From: Limnoperna fortunei | Lineage: Eukaryota > Mollusca > Bivalvia > Mytilida > Modiolidae | Direction of reading: 5' to 3' | DNA length: 64,000 nt | NCBI GenBank assembly: GCA_944474755.1 | Contig: OX104122.1 | Span: 25,755,714-25,819,713, forward strand | Shown here: one piece after another, positions 35,480 through 47,048 of the stretch | How the letters are laid out: each line of letters begins with the position of its first letter | How positions within the stretch are numbered: position 1 is the stretch's first letter | Notes under the pieces: model-generated | Database searches by the model: none | What the model saw: the letters and a program-made list of their open reading frames with translations, nothing else | What the model was told of the DNA's origin: nothing | Made by a program: the position numbers and the translations under genes

Positions 35480-36478
35480 TTATGCTATTTTAAATACAGT
35501 AATCATATTATTAATACTATTTGAATTTAAAGCTTCCAAAAATTTATTTGCAGAGTCTTCACTCCAAATATATTTATCTGGCATTAACTTAATTTCACTA
35601 TTTAAGTTAAAAAGAACTTTAAAATTGCATTTAATCATACATGATATTTGACAGTGATCAGAGAGATCAGCCAGATATTCATGAACTTTAAAATAGCCAA
35701 AAAGAGAAATTAATTCCTCAGATGCTAACATGTAGTCAACTACGCTGCTTCCTAACGGTTGGTAAGAGGTAAAACTACCCAAGACATCACCAATTAGTCT
35801 ACCGTTTAAAATTCTCAGACCAGAGGAGATGCAAAGTGATAAGAGTTGTCTCCCCCTTGTACACAGAACTTTATCATAACTCTTTCTTCTTGATAGAGAA
35901 CTATCAAATTTATAAGATTCATATAAAGGCAAAAAATCATCTGAATCATTTTCAATAAAATCTAATGTATCAGCCACCCTGGCATTTAAATCACCTGCTA
36001 AAATTATCTTCCCTTTTTTCATATACTCTATCATGTCTTTTTCAACAAGCTCTAAAATATCATAATTTATACGTTTACAGTATGAAGAGTTTTCTGGTGG
36101 ATAATATATGAAACAGAGAAATATATGACAGTCAAGTCCAAAAAAATCTTTTTGTAATTGTAACCAAATGTAATCATTGGATGGATGTGGTAAAAATTTT
36201 ATACCTGGACGAATGGTATCTTTCACATAATCAGATAGACCACCATAATGTTTTCCAGATTTTTTAAACTTTGGTCTTATTAAATGGATTGGATTTGAAA
36301 AACCTGGCAACATTAAACAATCATTTAAAGTTTCTTGTAAACAAAATATGTCTTCCTTTAAAACACAATTAATAAACTCATTTTCATTAAACTTGTTGAC
36401 ACCTTTACACATATATCCATTTATATTCCAGACAGAGACTCTTAAACTTCTTTTGTTATAAGTTTTAGAATAACACAT
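35480..36478 (-). pseudogene. LINE endonuclease domain (exonuclease-endonuclease-phosphatase fold)
   Basis: A 332-codon frame. The family's metal-binding and catalytic motifs are in order: SVWNINGY (residues 15-22), LQET with E49, AGDLNARV near residue 160, SSVVDYM near 248 and LSDHCQI near 272. This domain nicks target DNA to prime reverse transcription. The frame ends at a TAA at 35482-35480, and the next domain continues in another frame from 35477, so an indel separates them. The motif set is intact, so only the frameshift appears to have killed it. Confidence 0.88.
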
Positions 36479-37860
36479 ATATACAAGTTTTCACTATGCA
36501 ATATTCAGAATAGTACATTATGAAAATCAAGAAACATGAACTAATGTTTAACTTTAAATTGTACATTAATTGAATATACCTAATACACATATGCATGTTA
36601 TTAAATGCATATTGACCTATGCCCTCTTAAATCTGGCTTTATTCAATGTAAATATACCTAATACACATATGCAGGTTATTAAAAAATTGCAATCTATAAT
36701 TAAACTATAGATAAATTAAATATGCTGTTCTAAACTATTTCAAAATAAATATTGACAGCTTACGTTGCGATTATTTTACACATTATTCAACAATATTAAC
36801 TCAAGGTATAATTAGTCTTTTTTCAACTAGATAACGACTAGTGTTACTAAGAAGAATTGTACATCGGCACCCTTCTAATTGTATATAAAGATCTTTTTAT
36901 GGCAACGGCGTTCCGAAGGGCGAGGAGAAAGTTAATTAAAAAAAAATCTTATAGTCTTATTGTCTAAGTTTTTCAGACTAACTACAAATGTACGAATACA
37001 GGCAGTGGTATCCCACTCAAATAATTAATGCTCTGAAGTTTAAAATATATAACCTTTTTGTAAGGTTACTTTAATAAGATTTAATGCATATCTTTCTCTC
37101 ATGTTCAGTTAATGATGTATTATAAAGCCTCAAATTGTTGTCTACTATGTCATCAAATAAGTAATCGAAAACACCTTACGTTTATATCTAACACACTATT
37201 AACACTAAGTTCAATCGTGCATGGTACTATAAAAAACAGATGGATTGATAAAAACTTGGCGAGAACATGACCCTAGCTGGGTAATTATTGAATTCGGTAT
37301 AAAAGAATCAATTTTGTTTGTTTACCTACCAATGCACCATGTTCACTGACAAAAATTAACCCATCGAAAACACCTTAGCATAGAATACTATTACTTCGCG
37401 GAAAGACAGGCAAAGCGATGACACTCAAGGTGCCGTCAACAATTATGTTAGGCTTTCGTGAAACTTTACAAGATTCTGTATGGTCTAAATTTTGGACCCT
37501 GTAAAACAGAAATGTTTGTTTATATTTGTTCCCTATAGTTAACAAGATTTGCATTGGCAGATGCCTGTTAATATATAGAAAGCAATCTAGACCCATTTTT
37601 ATAAATCTTTATATAGAATCGCCAATCTAAATTTTGTTAACTATGTTTATAAACGACTTTAAGACTTTAAAACATTTCAATTTAGCAAAACATATAATGT
37701 TTTTATAACTTCATAAAATTAACAAATCATCAAAGGATTCAAATCTTCGTTTATGGCACGCCGTTCTCGTCAAAAGTATGATTCAAAATATCATCACTTC
37801 GAATTATTATTTACCATGTGATATTGAGTCATTTACATCAAACCTATCCTTTCTATGATT
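36479..37860. other. No gene seen
   Basis: AT-rich. A short direct repeat around ATACCTAATACACATATGCA occurs at about 36575 and 36653. No ORF1-like frame of the neighbouring LINE is present. Confidence 0.5.
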
Positions 37861-38035
37861 TTTTGTTTGTATGATTAAGTGTTTAACGACACTTTCAGCG
37901 ATTTTTCGGCTATATCATTGCGTCGAGTTTTTAATGCGGGAGAAGCTGAAGTACCCAAAGAAAACCCTTCGATAGGCAAACTGGCAATACTGGTCAATTA
38001 AGATTGGAGTCGAGTGCACCCTGCCCGCACCACGT
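37861..38035 (-). mobile_element. SINE, 5' truncated
   Basis: 3' domain (CACTTTCAGCGATTTTTCGG on plus) and body up to GAGTGCACCCTGCCCGC. The tRNA-like head is missing. Confidence 0.8.
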
Positions 38036-39757
38036 GCACTTGGGGTCAGGATAATCTTTTTTATGGAATGAAATGCAAATAAATGAGTTTATAGTGTGTA
38101 TTCACTCGTTTGGTAACTAGTCCGACATGTCTCATTGTAAAATATCGCCCTCAGAAAAAAAAATAAACTTTTCTTTATTATACTACAACAAGGCATGACC
38201 TTAATCCACACGTTTTATAAAAAGTATACCATTCCGAGTGTCCAGTCAGGAACTACCACTTTCATACCATAAAAACATTTATCATGAGCCCAAGTGCATG
38301 TGGTTGCACGTGCATGGATTACTATCAAAATAATATTAGATTTGGCGGTTACAAGTATAGCATGAATGTATACATATGTCACATAAGTCTTCAATGCTTT
38401 GTCATTGGCTTTGCAAAACTGAAGAAAGCCGGTCTTGTTAGTCCGAAATTGTCATATGCAACTATTACTGTCATAATTAGGTTCGATAACTCTGTTTATC
38501 AATGAACGACTGTTGTGTATCATTAACACCAAAATTTTATAATATATCAAATTGCTGTTTTTATTAATAAAATTATTTTATGTGTTTTAAACATATTATT
38601 AATATTTGACAATTTTTTCTATTTTTTATATATACTTTTATTTTTTATCATTTATGGAGTTCCTCGTTTATTGTTGTTGTGGCATCATTATTTTTTTATA
38701 CTCAAAAACTACTACTATATTTCTTAGTTTAATAAAATTATTAATGAATTATGGTTACCTAATAAACCTTTGGGACAGATGTGTTATTTAGAACACCTTT
38801 AATGTATTGAAATTTAACCCATGCTGTGTCTTCCTGATAAAGTTTGTACTGCCGCAGCAATAAACTTGTATTCTCTGTACAGGATGTTTATTGAACAGCT
38901 TTTTCCTTAAAATTTGAATTTTGACTACCTTTATGACTGAGAAAAAATGCGCCCAAAATGGGGATATATTTGTAATTATCTTTTACATAAATACTTTATA
39001 AATGTTTATCACAAAGTTCATTACCACATTTTCAATTCAAGACAATACAATTGCAATTTGTTTTTTCTAAAGACAGTATTTTATTTGTCAAATACTCCTA
39101 AAGTTTTTTTTTATTTAATTATTAAAATATTAACATCTAAATTAAACATGTTACAAATTTCTGAGATATAATTAAACCATAAAAATACCACACATCCCTG
39201 TCCCTTGTCTGAACCACGTGGTCTGAACTCCGCCATGTTAAAAATTGTAAAATGAGCTAATTTCAAATGAAATGGGAAGTATGAAGATCAAAAATTAAAC
39301 TGTTAAAAATGTGAAAATTAAATACATCAATATGTCTACTATTTATAGATATGTGCAAAACTATGTTTATACGAACTGTATTTATGCACTTTACGTCAGA
39401 AGTGGAGCATATTTGACAATTTCCCATTGAAACAATGTAACCAGAAGGAAGAAAATAAGGCTTTTTTTCAAACAAAATGGGAAGTATTTTGCAAGTAATT
39501 TAAACTGATAAAATTCATATCATTCGAAAGATAAGAGACTGTAGAACTGGGAACAATGTGCAAAACATATATACTTTATTTATTTAACAAGATATCGGCG
39601 TTTTTTAAATCGTCCCATTGATTTTCTATTGAGTGAAATATCCAATATTGCTGACAAAAATACGTCACAGAAGTCACGTGATGTCGCTAATAGTTGTATA
39701 TGCTTATATTGCTTAGTAAATTTGAAAACACATATTTAACGGAATAAATGTACGAAA
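38036..39757. other. No gene seen
   Basis: AT-rich. Small frames such as 38284-38505 (plus) begin with a cysteine-rich stretch but match nothing I know and end without splice signals. Confidence 0.4.
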
Positions 39758-40085
39758 TCACAGAAGCTCACAATCATAGAGCCATCGATAACGGAAACTC
39801 ACAAATCACAGAGCCACGGATAACAGAGACTCGCAAATGACAGAGCCACGGATAACAGAAACTCACAAATCACAGAGCCCCGGATAACAGAAACTCACAA
39901 TAACAGTGCCGCGGATAACAAAAACTTACAATTCACAGAGCCACGACTAAAAAAAACCTAACAAACCACAAAGCCACGGATAACAGAAACTCACAAATTA
40001 CAGAACCACGGATAACAGAAACTCCCAAATCACTGAGCCACGGATAACAGACACTGACAAATAACACAGCAACGGATAACAGGAA
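39758..40085 (+). repeat. Minisatellite, about 32-bp unit, ten copies
   Basis: Unit AGCCACGGATAACAGAAACT plus CACAAATCACAG, imperfect. Confidence 0.9.
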
Positions 40086-40205
40086 CGAGACAGAACTGTC
40101 GTGGTGTACAATAATCTCCTTATGGACGACTAGTGTAAAACGAGACAGAACTCTTGTGGTGTACAATTATCTCCCCTTGGACGACTTGTGTAAAACGAGA
40201 CAGGA
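40080..40205 (+). repeat. Tandem duplication, 2 x about 58 bp
   Basis: ACGAGACAGAACTGTCGTGG and following CTCCTTATGGACGACTAGTG are repeated as ACGAGACAGAACTCTTGTGG and CTCCCCTTGGACGACTTGTG, directly before the microsatellite. Confidence 0.85.
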
Positions 40206-40206
40206 C

Positions 40207-40386
<180 letters not shown>

Positions 40387-42362
40387 TTGTTATAAGCCGC
40401 TGCTGATTACTGACAAAAAAACCCCAATCTTTTGTGTTTTAATTTAATTTTTCAATTTATTTGATCACGTTCCGACATTATATGTGTTACATGAGGTCCC
40501 CACATGTCGAAATGAACAGGTTAAACAAGTTAGAATGACAATACAGTTCGTTCATACAATACAACACAATACATTACAAAAGAGTGCGATATATAAGAAA
40601 AAAAGTTATATATTATATTATATAATAAATTTCAAAAGATAAATAATAGTAGTAATTGGGAAGCATATAAAAACAGAGGAATTTTGTAACTAAACTTTAA
40701 AAAAGATCTATAAATACATATTTTTTAGAAAGATGTACTGGGGGGGGCCAAAATCGAAAGATTTCTGGCCCACTATTAAACCATTTTTGACAAACAAAGG
40801 ATGTTTTACACAAAAAGAAACAAGTTTATGTGAAGAAAATATTTTAATTACTAAACAAGATCAAGTTTGTGAAATTTTTAATGATTATTTTGTTAATGTT
40901 GCAAAAAATATTGGAACCTCATGTTTACCAGTAAATGATAACCACCCAAGTATTCAGGCTATAAAATCTATTCACCCTGAATTAGGCAAACAAAATTTCT
41001 CGTTTTCACATATGTAGATGTTGACTTTGTTCGTAAATTAGTAAATCTATCTTTATCATTATCTGGCGCTCATACATAAAAAGGAAAAGAAAAAGGCAAT
41101 TACAGGCAGGTAAGCGTCCTTCCAGCAATTTCTAAAATTTTTGAAAACGCAATTCAATTTCAGTTAACTGCTTACTTTGACAGCATCTTCAATCCGTTTT
41201 TGGCCGCTTTCCGGGCAAACTTTGGTTGTCAGTACACCCTTTTGAGAGTGATTGAAGATAAGAAAATTTCTTTAGATAAAAACCACTATCTAGCTGCCAT
41301 CTTAATGGACCTATCCAAGGACTTTGATTGCCTTCCTCATGACCTATTATTATTAAAGCTTAAGTCTTATGGTATGTCAGAAGCTGCTTTAAATATGTTA
41401 AAATGTTATTTAAGTAATAGGAAGCAGTGTGTTAAAGTTGGACAAGATATTAGCTCTGTGTTAGATATATTTAAAGGAGTGCCCCAAGGTTCCATCTTCG
41501 GGCCTATATTATTTAATATCTTTATAAATGATATATTTTTCTTTGTTCACCATTGTAATTTGTATAAATATGCAGATGACAACACACTATCAAAGTCTGA
41601 TCAATAATTAGAAACTGTAATTAGATCTTTGCAGGAGGATAGTAAATCTTTAATAACATGGTTTTCCAATAAGAAAATGCAGGCTAATCCTGAAAAAATT
41701 TCAGGCAATTGCCATTGGAAATAAAACCCATGATGCAAATGTTGTCTTAAATCTTGAAAACATTATAATTAATTGTGATGATTAGGTTAAACTGCTAGGT
41801 GTCACCTTAGACTTCAAATTAAATTTTCATTCTCACATAACAAACATTTGTAAAAAGGCTGCAAGGCAATTGAATGTCCTAAAGCGGATAGGAAACCATT
41901 TGAATCGGCTTGGAAAATTAACTATTTACCACTCTTTCATTATGTCTAATTTCAGTTACTGTCCGCTTACCTAGCATTTCTGCTCAGAACAAAACACACG
42001 CAAAATTAAAAAAATTCAGGAAGGAGCTTTACGTTTTGTTTATAATGATTCAGTAAGCCCCTATGATGACCTTTTAGAACGATCAAAATTGCCCTCTCTA
42101 AAAACAAGACGAATGAGAACAATTGCCTTGTACACCTTTAAATTCACAAATAAAAAAAGTCCTTTATTTTTACAAGATTTGATTGTTTTAAAAAATAATT
42201 CTTATAACTTTATTGTAATCAAATACAGATCTTCCAAGACCCAGAACTACTAGGTATGGGAAAAACTCGTTCAGGTATGAGGCTGCCAGACTGTGGAATG
42301 CACTGCCAAATGAGGCACGAACTATGACCTCCTATAAACAGTTCAAAAATTATATTTCAAGT

Positions 42363-42385
42363 GGTGTGTGGGGGGGGGGGGGGGC
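42363..42385. repeat. Poly-G tract
   Basis: GTGTGTG followed by 16 G interrupts the C-terminal RT remnant of the plus-strand LINE. Confidence 0.95.
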
Positions 42386-42534
42386 AAAAATGTTTTTGTA
42401 CAGCATGTAAATCACAGTCTGTGTGACTTCATACCAGCACGAGTTCTCTCATGTAAACTTTGCTCCATAGATTATTAGTTTATTTATTTATTTGGTTTAT
42501 TCTGCTAGTTTTGCTTAATTTTTAGTTTTATTAC

Positions 42535-42930
42535 AGTGCTGTGTCTGTGCTCAGCTTTTAAATTGATCTATTTAAATATATGTTTTAGTGCATGTATTTT
42601 TATGTTGCTTATGCTAATCATGCTGTTAATTACATTGTATGCTTTCATTTATTTGTACTCTGCTTTGGTGCCTTTTTCCTGGTTGATGAAAAATATGTTT
42701 AAAGTATATGTTTCTATGCTACCTGTTCTTAGTTTAGTGCTCTGTATGTTTTATTTTATGCTCAGCTCTCTAATGAATCTATTCCAAAAATATGTTTTAA
42801 AAAATGCATGTATTGTGACATTTATCTATGCTACATGTACCTGCTTTTAGTTTAGTGCTTTGTATGTTCTTAATTTTATGCTCAACTGTCTTAAATGAAT
42901 CTTTTCATAGTACATGTCTTAAAATGAATG
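42535..42930 (+). repeat. Imperfect tandem units in LINE 3' UTR
   Basis: Units of about 130 bp share TTTAGTGCTCTGTATGTT, TTTTATGCTCAGCTCTCTAA and TGAATCT. The open frame at 42536-42850 is a by-product. Confidence 0.7.
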
Positions 42931-45235
42931 TATTGTTGTGCTGTCCATCTGTAATGCCATCCTGATTTATATACTTTGTATAAATGTACCTTAACATGTA
43001 TGCTAAACTTGTGCTGTCATGTTATGTTTTGTGATTTGTTCTGTTGAAAAATATTAAGTCGGTTTAAGAGCTCAAAAGAGCTCATGTTATATATTTTGTT
43101 ACTATGTATATATTATCCGACTCTAAATAAAATTTACTTACTTACTTAAAAGATAATCGAGTTTTTTTAAATAAAACCAGATATCTTTTTGTACAAGTTG
43201 ACCTTGCAGTAGGTTAACAAACCTTCAAATTTCTGTATATAGGATATTACTTGGATAAACACATTTTTCTTAACTTCAACAACTCTTTAGATTGGCAATT
43301 AAAAATATGGTGAAATTCGTCTCCAACAGAATTTTTAAATAAATTACATAAACGTTCTTCGTTTGGAATTCCAAACCATCTACCGGTTTGAATTGGTATC
43401 TTTAAATTAGACGTCCTTAGCTTTGTTATCCAGGTTCCCTAAGTCTAATCAGATAATCTTCAAAACAGAAATTTTTTTTTTTTAAAACTAGAATAAAATT
43501 GACCACGCGAAGAACATTCTATATCACTATATCATTTTTGAATAAATTGAGTCGTACAAATTTGGGTTGGCAAAAACATATCTAAGACCGAATCATTAAA
43601 TATAGATTCGATAAAATTCAGCCTCTTGAAAGAATGCGCATATTTGTTTGTTAATACCGGTAATAATTTATAAATTGAACTACTTAGTTTATTTTTTCAT
43701 ATTAATCTGCCCCAAAATGATATAATTCTTGTTTTTATTTTCAATTGATTTCATGAGGAAATATACCAAGTTCACCATAAACCATAAAATTTGAGGTGGT
43801 TGTTCTTACTTGTAAAATAATTTTCATAATTTTAAGTGTGTTAGATCTATTTGTTTTAAAATTTCATACCCCCAAATTTCACATCCATATAACAGAATAG
43901 TTTCAATGACAGAGTCGAAGAGTTTAAGCTAGATATCAACTAAAATACTTTAGTCCTGAAGTGTTTATACAAGGAAAACAGAGATTTTTGTGCCTGATCG
44001 ATCAACCTTTTTCGTGTCCGTACACTTTCCGTTATATTTGAAAAGAGTTCCCAAATATTAGTACTGAGAATCTACTATTTCCAAATTTTCACCATTTAAT
44101 TTAAATTGAAACTTTGTTTGACTTTTACGCTTACTTAACATCATAACCTTCATTTTGTGTACACTGATTTCCAATTTCAATATTTTACAATATGTCTGAA
44201 AAATATCTAGAGCTTTCTGCATTTTGCTCTTCTGATTCAGCTAATATCACTGTATCATCAGCATAAAGTATAGTAAACAGTTTAATAGATACAAGCAATA
44301 TATTCTGTCAATTTTCATATATATATACAAATTGTAAAGGTGAACCATTCGAGTTGTCGAAAAATTTCTCCATATCGTTAAGAAAGACTGAAAAAATGGA
44401 CACAAGTTCTCTCCATGCATGCCTTACACCGGTAAGACATGGAAAAAGTATGATTTTTCATTATTAAAGTGCACACATAACTTAATAACATCATACATAT
44501 TAAATAGAACGCTGAAACATTTATACTTTTGTCACTATACTGCAATTTTTTCCTCAACCCAACTCTGCACACCATATCAGATGCTTTCTTGAAGTCCACG
44601 AAAGTGCAATGCAATTTCTTCCCGTATGAGCTGTTTAAAGATATAAGAGCCTGCGGTACAAAAATATTGTCTAAAGTGGAGTGACCCTTTCGGAAACCCG
44701 ACTGGTTATTTGAAATCAATTCTGCTTCTTCTGCAAAACAGCAAGTCTGGTGTTTAGAATCGAAGTATACAATTTAACTAGGCAGCTTATTAACGTTATT
44801 GTTCTGTGTGTTGTTGTCAGGATCCAATATATCCCCTTTATTTATATATATAGGTTTTATTATACCAAGTGTCCAGCTTTCAGGAATAATACATGTATTG
44901 AAAAAACAGCATTGAACAATTTTAAAACAGTAGACCGATATCAGGAGAATTTTTCAAATATTCATTCACAATGTGATAAATACCTGGTGATATGTTTTTT
45001 TTTAAGTCATCAAGTGCATGAAATATCTCACCTTCTGTAATTTCGCCATTTAAAATACGATTAAAAATAGGATTATCACATACAGAATATATATTAACAT
45101 CATATTCATGCTTGTCTTCATCATCTGTATTCAATTGTTTACAATATTTTTTTTTTAAGTATCAATCGGGATGAAAGGCATCCCGCTTGATTTTAGAATT
45201 TTTATTAAACTATGATTTATTATCAGCAGTTTGAT

Positions 45236-46213
45236 TTTTAAAACTATTTCTATATACAAATACTTACTTGGCACTGGAAATTAACAAAGTTTCGATTTTT
45301 TTTTACTATATCATTCATATGATCACAAGTCCAATAAATCAGATTTAAGAGATTTACCAAAAAGTATACAGACCATGACACTTATAAAATAAACAACCAT
45401 GTGCAGTTTGAAAAAAAAAACTGTGAATGTTTTTTTGCAAGATACGACGGATGGACGTTTGTTTATCATAAAACGCACGTCATATGGGGGAGGCGCGGTG
45501 ACGTCTGTCATTGACGGGTGTAAAAAAAATAAAAAAGAAAAAAACATTTTATTGTTTTTTTAAACTACATGTACGTAAAATTGAGGCATAACTAGCATTT
45601 AAAATTAGCTTTTTGATATTTATTTTATCAATAAAAATGAATCAGTTGCTAAATTTATTTTTTGTAATTATGCGAAAAGTATGAGATATTCAAAAACATC
45701 CCAAAGAACCAATTCAAACAATCATTTCGCTCACAAATGTTTTAGAGCAAAACTACGAACTGCAGAACAGACGTTCAGTGAACTCATTTTATGCTGTTAT
45801 GGCACTGTGGATAGTAAATAACATTATAAATATAACAATATTTAAATAATTAGTTAATTAAAATAAGCTCATTTCATCAATTTTTTCTTTTTAAATCTTT
45901 TTTCACGTTTTCCCTCACATTAATTTATCTTACCATCTGTTTTCATGTAGTTTAATTTTCTTTTCTTCTTGTTATTGTACATACTAATTATTCTATCTTT
46001 ATTATTGAGAAAATAATCTTTTAGTTATTCATTGTATTATAATAAAAGCATGTGCATTTTTGTTGTTTATAATATTGTGTATTTTCACTATTTATCAGGG
46101 AGACAGATTAACATAAGCATTTATTGCTTGTTTCTGAATCCTTCTTGTGTATGAAGAATGCTGTTATACTATCTATCTAACTCCGTCTTACGGTATGTTT
46201 TGAAAATCATAAA
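45236..46213. other. No gene seen
   Basis: AT-rich sequence; nothing recognised. Confidence 0.5.
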
Positions 46214-46288
46214 TGGTATCTGCGGGATTCGAACCCCCGACTTCTGCCTCTGAAGTCAGCGCTCTAACCGATTGAGCTAAAAAAGTAC
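46214..46288 (-). tRNA. tRNA-like sequence, probably a pseudogene or SINE head
   Basis: Minus strand shows a D arm (TAGCTCAATCGGTTAGAGC, matching a consensus A box) and a T arm (GGGGGTTCGAATCCCGC, a perfect B box), with total length close to that of a tRNA. The acceptor stem pairs badly and the anticodon stem cannot be formed cleanly with a seven-base loop, so the isotype is unclear. It may be a decayed tRNA gene or the head of a SINE unlike the main family. Confidence 0.5.
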
Positions 46289-46959
46289 TTCCCTAACGCA
46301 ATCGATTGCATTTATCCCTGCTAATTCACTACAGGACATTCTAAATCTGAAAATTGTATGTCCTTTCAAAACCTTGATCAAGAAAAAAATTAATATGGAT
46401 ACTATCATGTGAAAACCCTGAGATATTAAAACTATTAGGAAAATTTATTTCCAATCATATTTGACAAAACTTGTTAATCTACATTTGGGACGAGGAGGGT
46501 ATGCAGTATGCCCTAGAGCGCGGTACGCCCCTTGGTGCCATTTGTAGATAGACAAATTCTTAATTTACTGTTATCAATTGCTATTTTGTGTGTTTGCTTT
46601 GGGCACAACGAGGAATGCAGTGATGTATCAAAACATCAAGCATATCCTAGAGTATCGTCCCTTGGTGCCCTCTGCAAACAGACAAAGACAATTTTAGAAG
46701 TTCTTCAATGCATGTAATTGGTAAAAAGTATTAATTTCTTTACGTTATTAAAATAACATTAAATCATATGGATTTTTCTTTTAAAACTCTTCTGAGCTGT
46801 GGTTTTGGAATAATAAGTAAACACAAATATGTACTTTGTTTATTTATCTACTTATAGTTATAGTTGTAAACATTATTACAAACACACCACACCAATCTGT
46901 GTATAAATGTAGTATCTTGTTATTCTATTGTAACTGTAAAGTTCTGGTCTGTCTTTGTC

Positions 46960-47048
46960 TTAATAACCATGATTGTTATATGTTGTATGCCCCCAGTGGG
47001 ACCAAATTGGACAGATAAAAGATTTGAGTTGAATTGAATTGAATTGGT
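46960..47048 (+). mobile_element. Possible LINE 3' end with (TTGAA)n tail
   Basis: GCCCCCAGTGGGACCAAATT, GGACAGATAAAAGATTTGAG, then TTGAATTGAATTGAATTGG. The form (conserved 3' end plus short tandem tail) matches the other LINE ends in the window. No coding part is visible. Confidence 0.4.

Larger units (their letters stand above)
32579..36478 (-). mobile_element. LINE (EN-RT non-LTR retrotransposon), nearly complete, frameshifted
   Basis: On the minus strand the order is apurinic endonuclease, reverse transcriptase, C-terminal zinc-knuckle, 3' UTR and a (TTGTC)n tail at 32579-32599. The coding region is broken at two places: near 35485, between endonuclease and RT, and near 34590, inside the RT before the FVDFKSAFD motif. 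No separate ORF1 is seen upstream of 36478, so the copy may be 5' truncated or the family may lack ORF1. A direct duplication of about 63 bp sits in the 3' UTR at about 32675-32795. The frames are otherwise long and motifs intact, so the copy is fairly young. Confidence 0.92.
40643..43147 (+). mobile_element. 5'-truncated LINE (jockey-like RT), inserted into another LINE
   Basis: Flanked by the 9-bp direct repeat AAAAGATAA (40634-40642 and 43148-43156), a target-site duplication. Coding remains begin in the linker (GGPKSKDFWPTIKPFLTNKG at about 40740) and continue EIFNDYFVNVAKNIGTS. After about 41075 the sequence jumps to SVLPAISKIFENAIQFQL, so a segment of the RT is deleted. Then come LAAILMDLSKDFDCLPHDLL, GVPQGSIFGPILFNIFIND and YADD at about 41568-41579. 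Stop codons follow at 41606 and about 41784. The 3' end reads AATAAAATTTACTTACTTAC, a (TTAC)n tail. Confidence 0.88.
40445..45235 (-). mobile_element. Degenerate LINE, minus strand, interrupted by a second LINE
   Basis: RT pieces on the minus strand: ILNGEITEGEIFHALDDLKK and SPGIYHIVNEYLKNSPD at 45134-44922, NNQSGFRKGHSTLDNIF then HCTFVDFKKASDMVCR at 44719-44378, an LYADDTVIL-like box near 44250, and C-terminal remnants to about 43200. Frameshifts and stops separate the pieces. The plus-strand LINE at 40643-43147 splits it. The sequence 40445-40633 would then be its 3' UTR; that part is inference. Confidence 0.7.
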
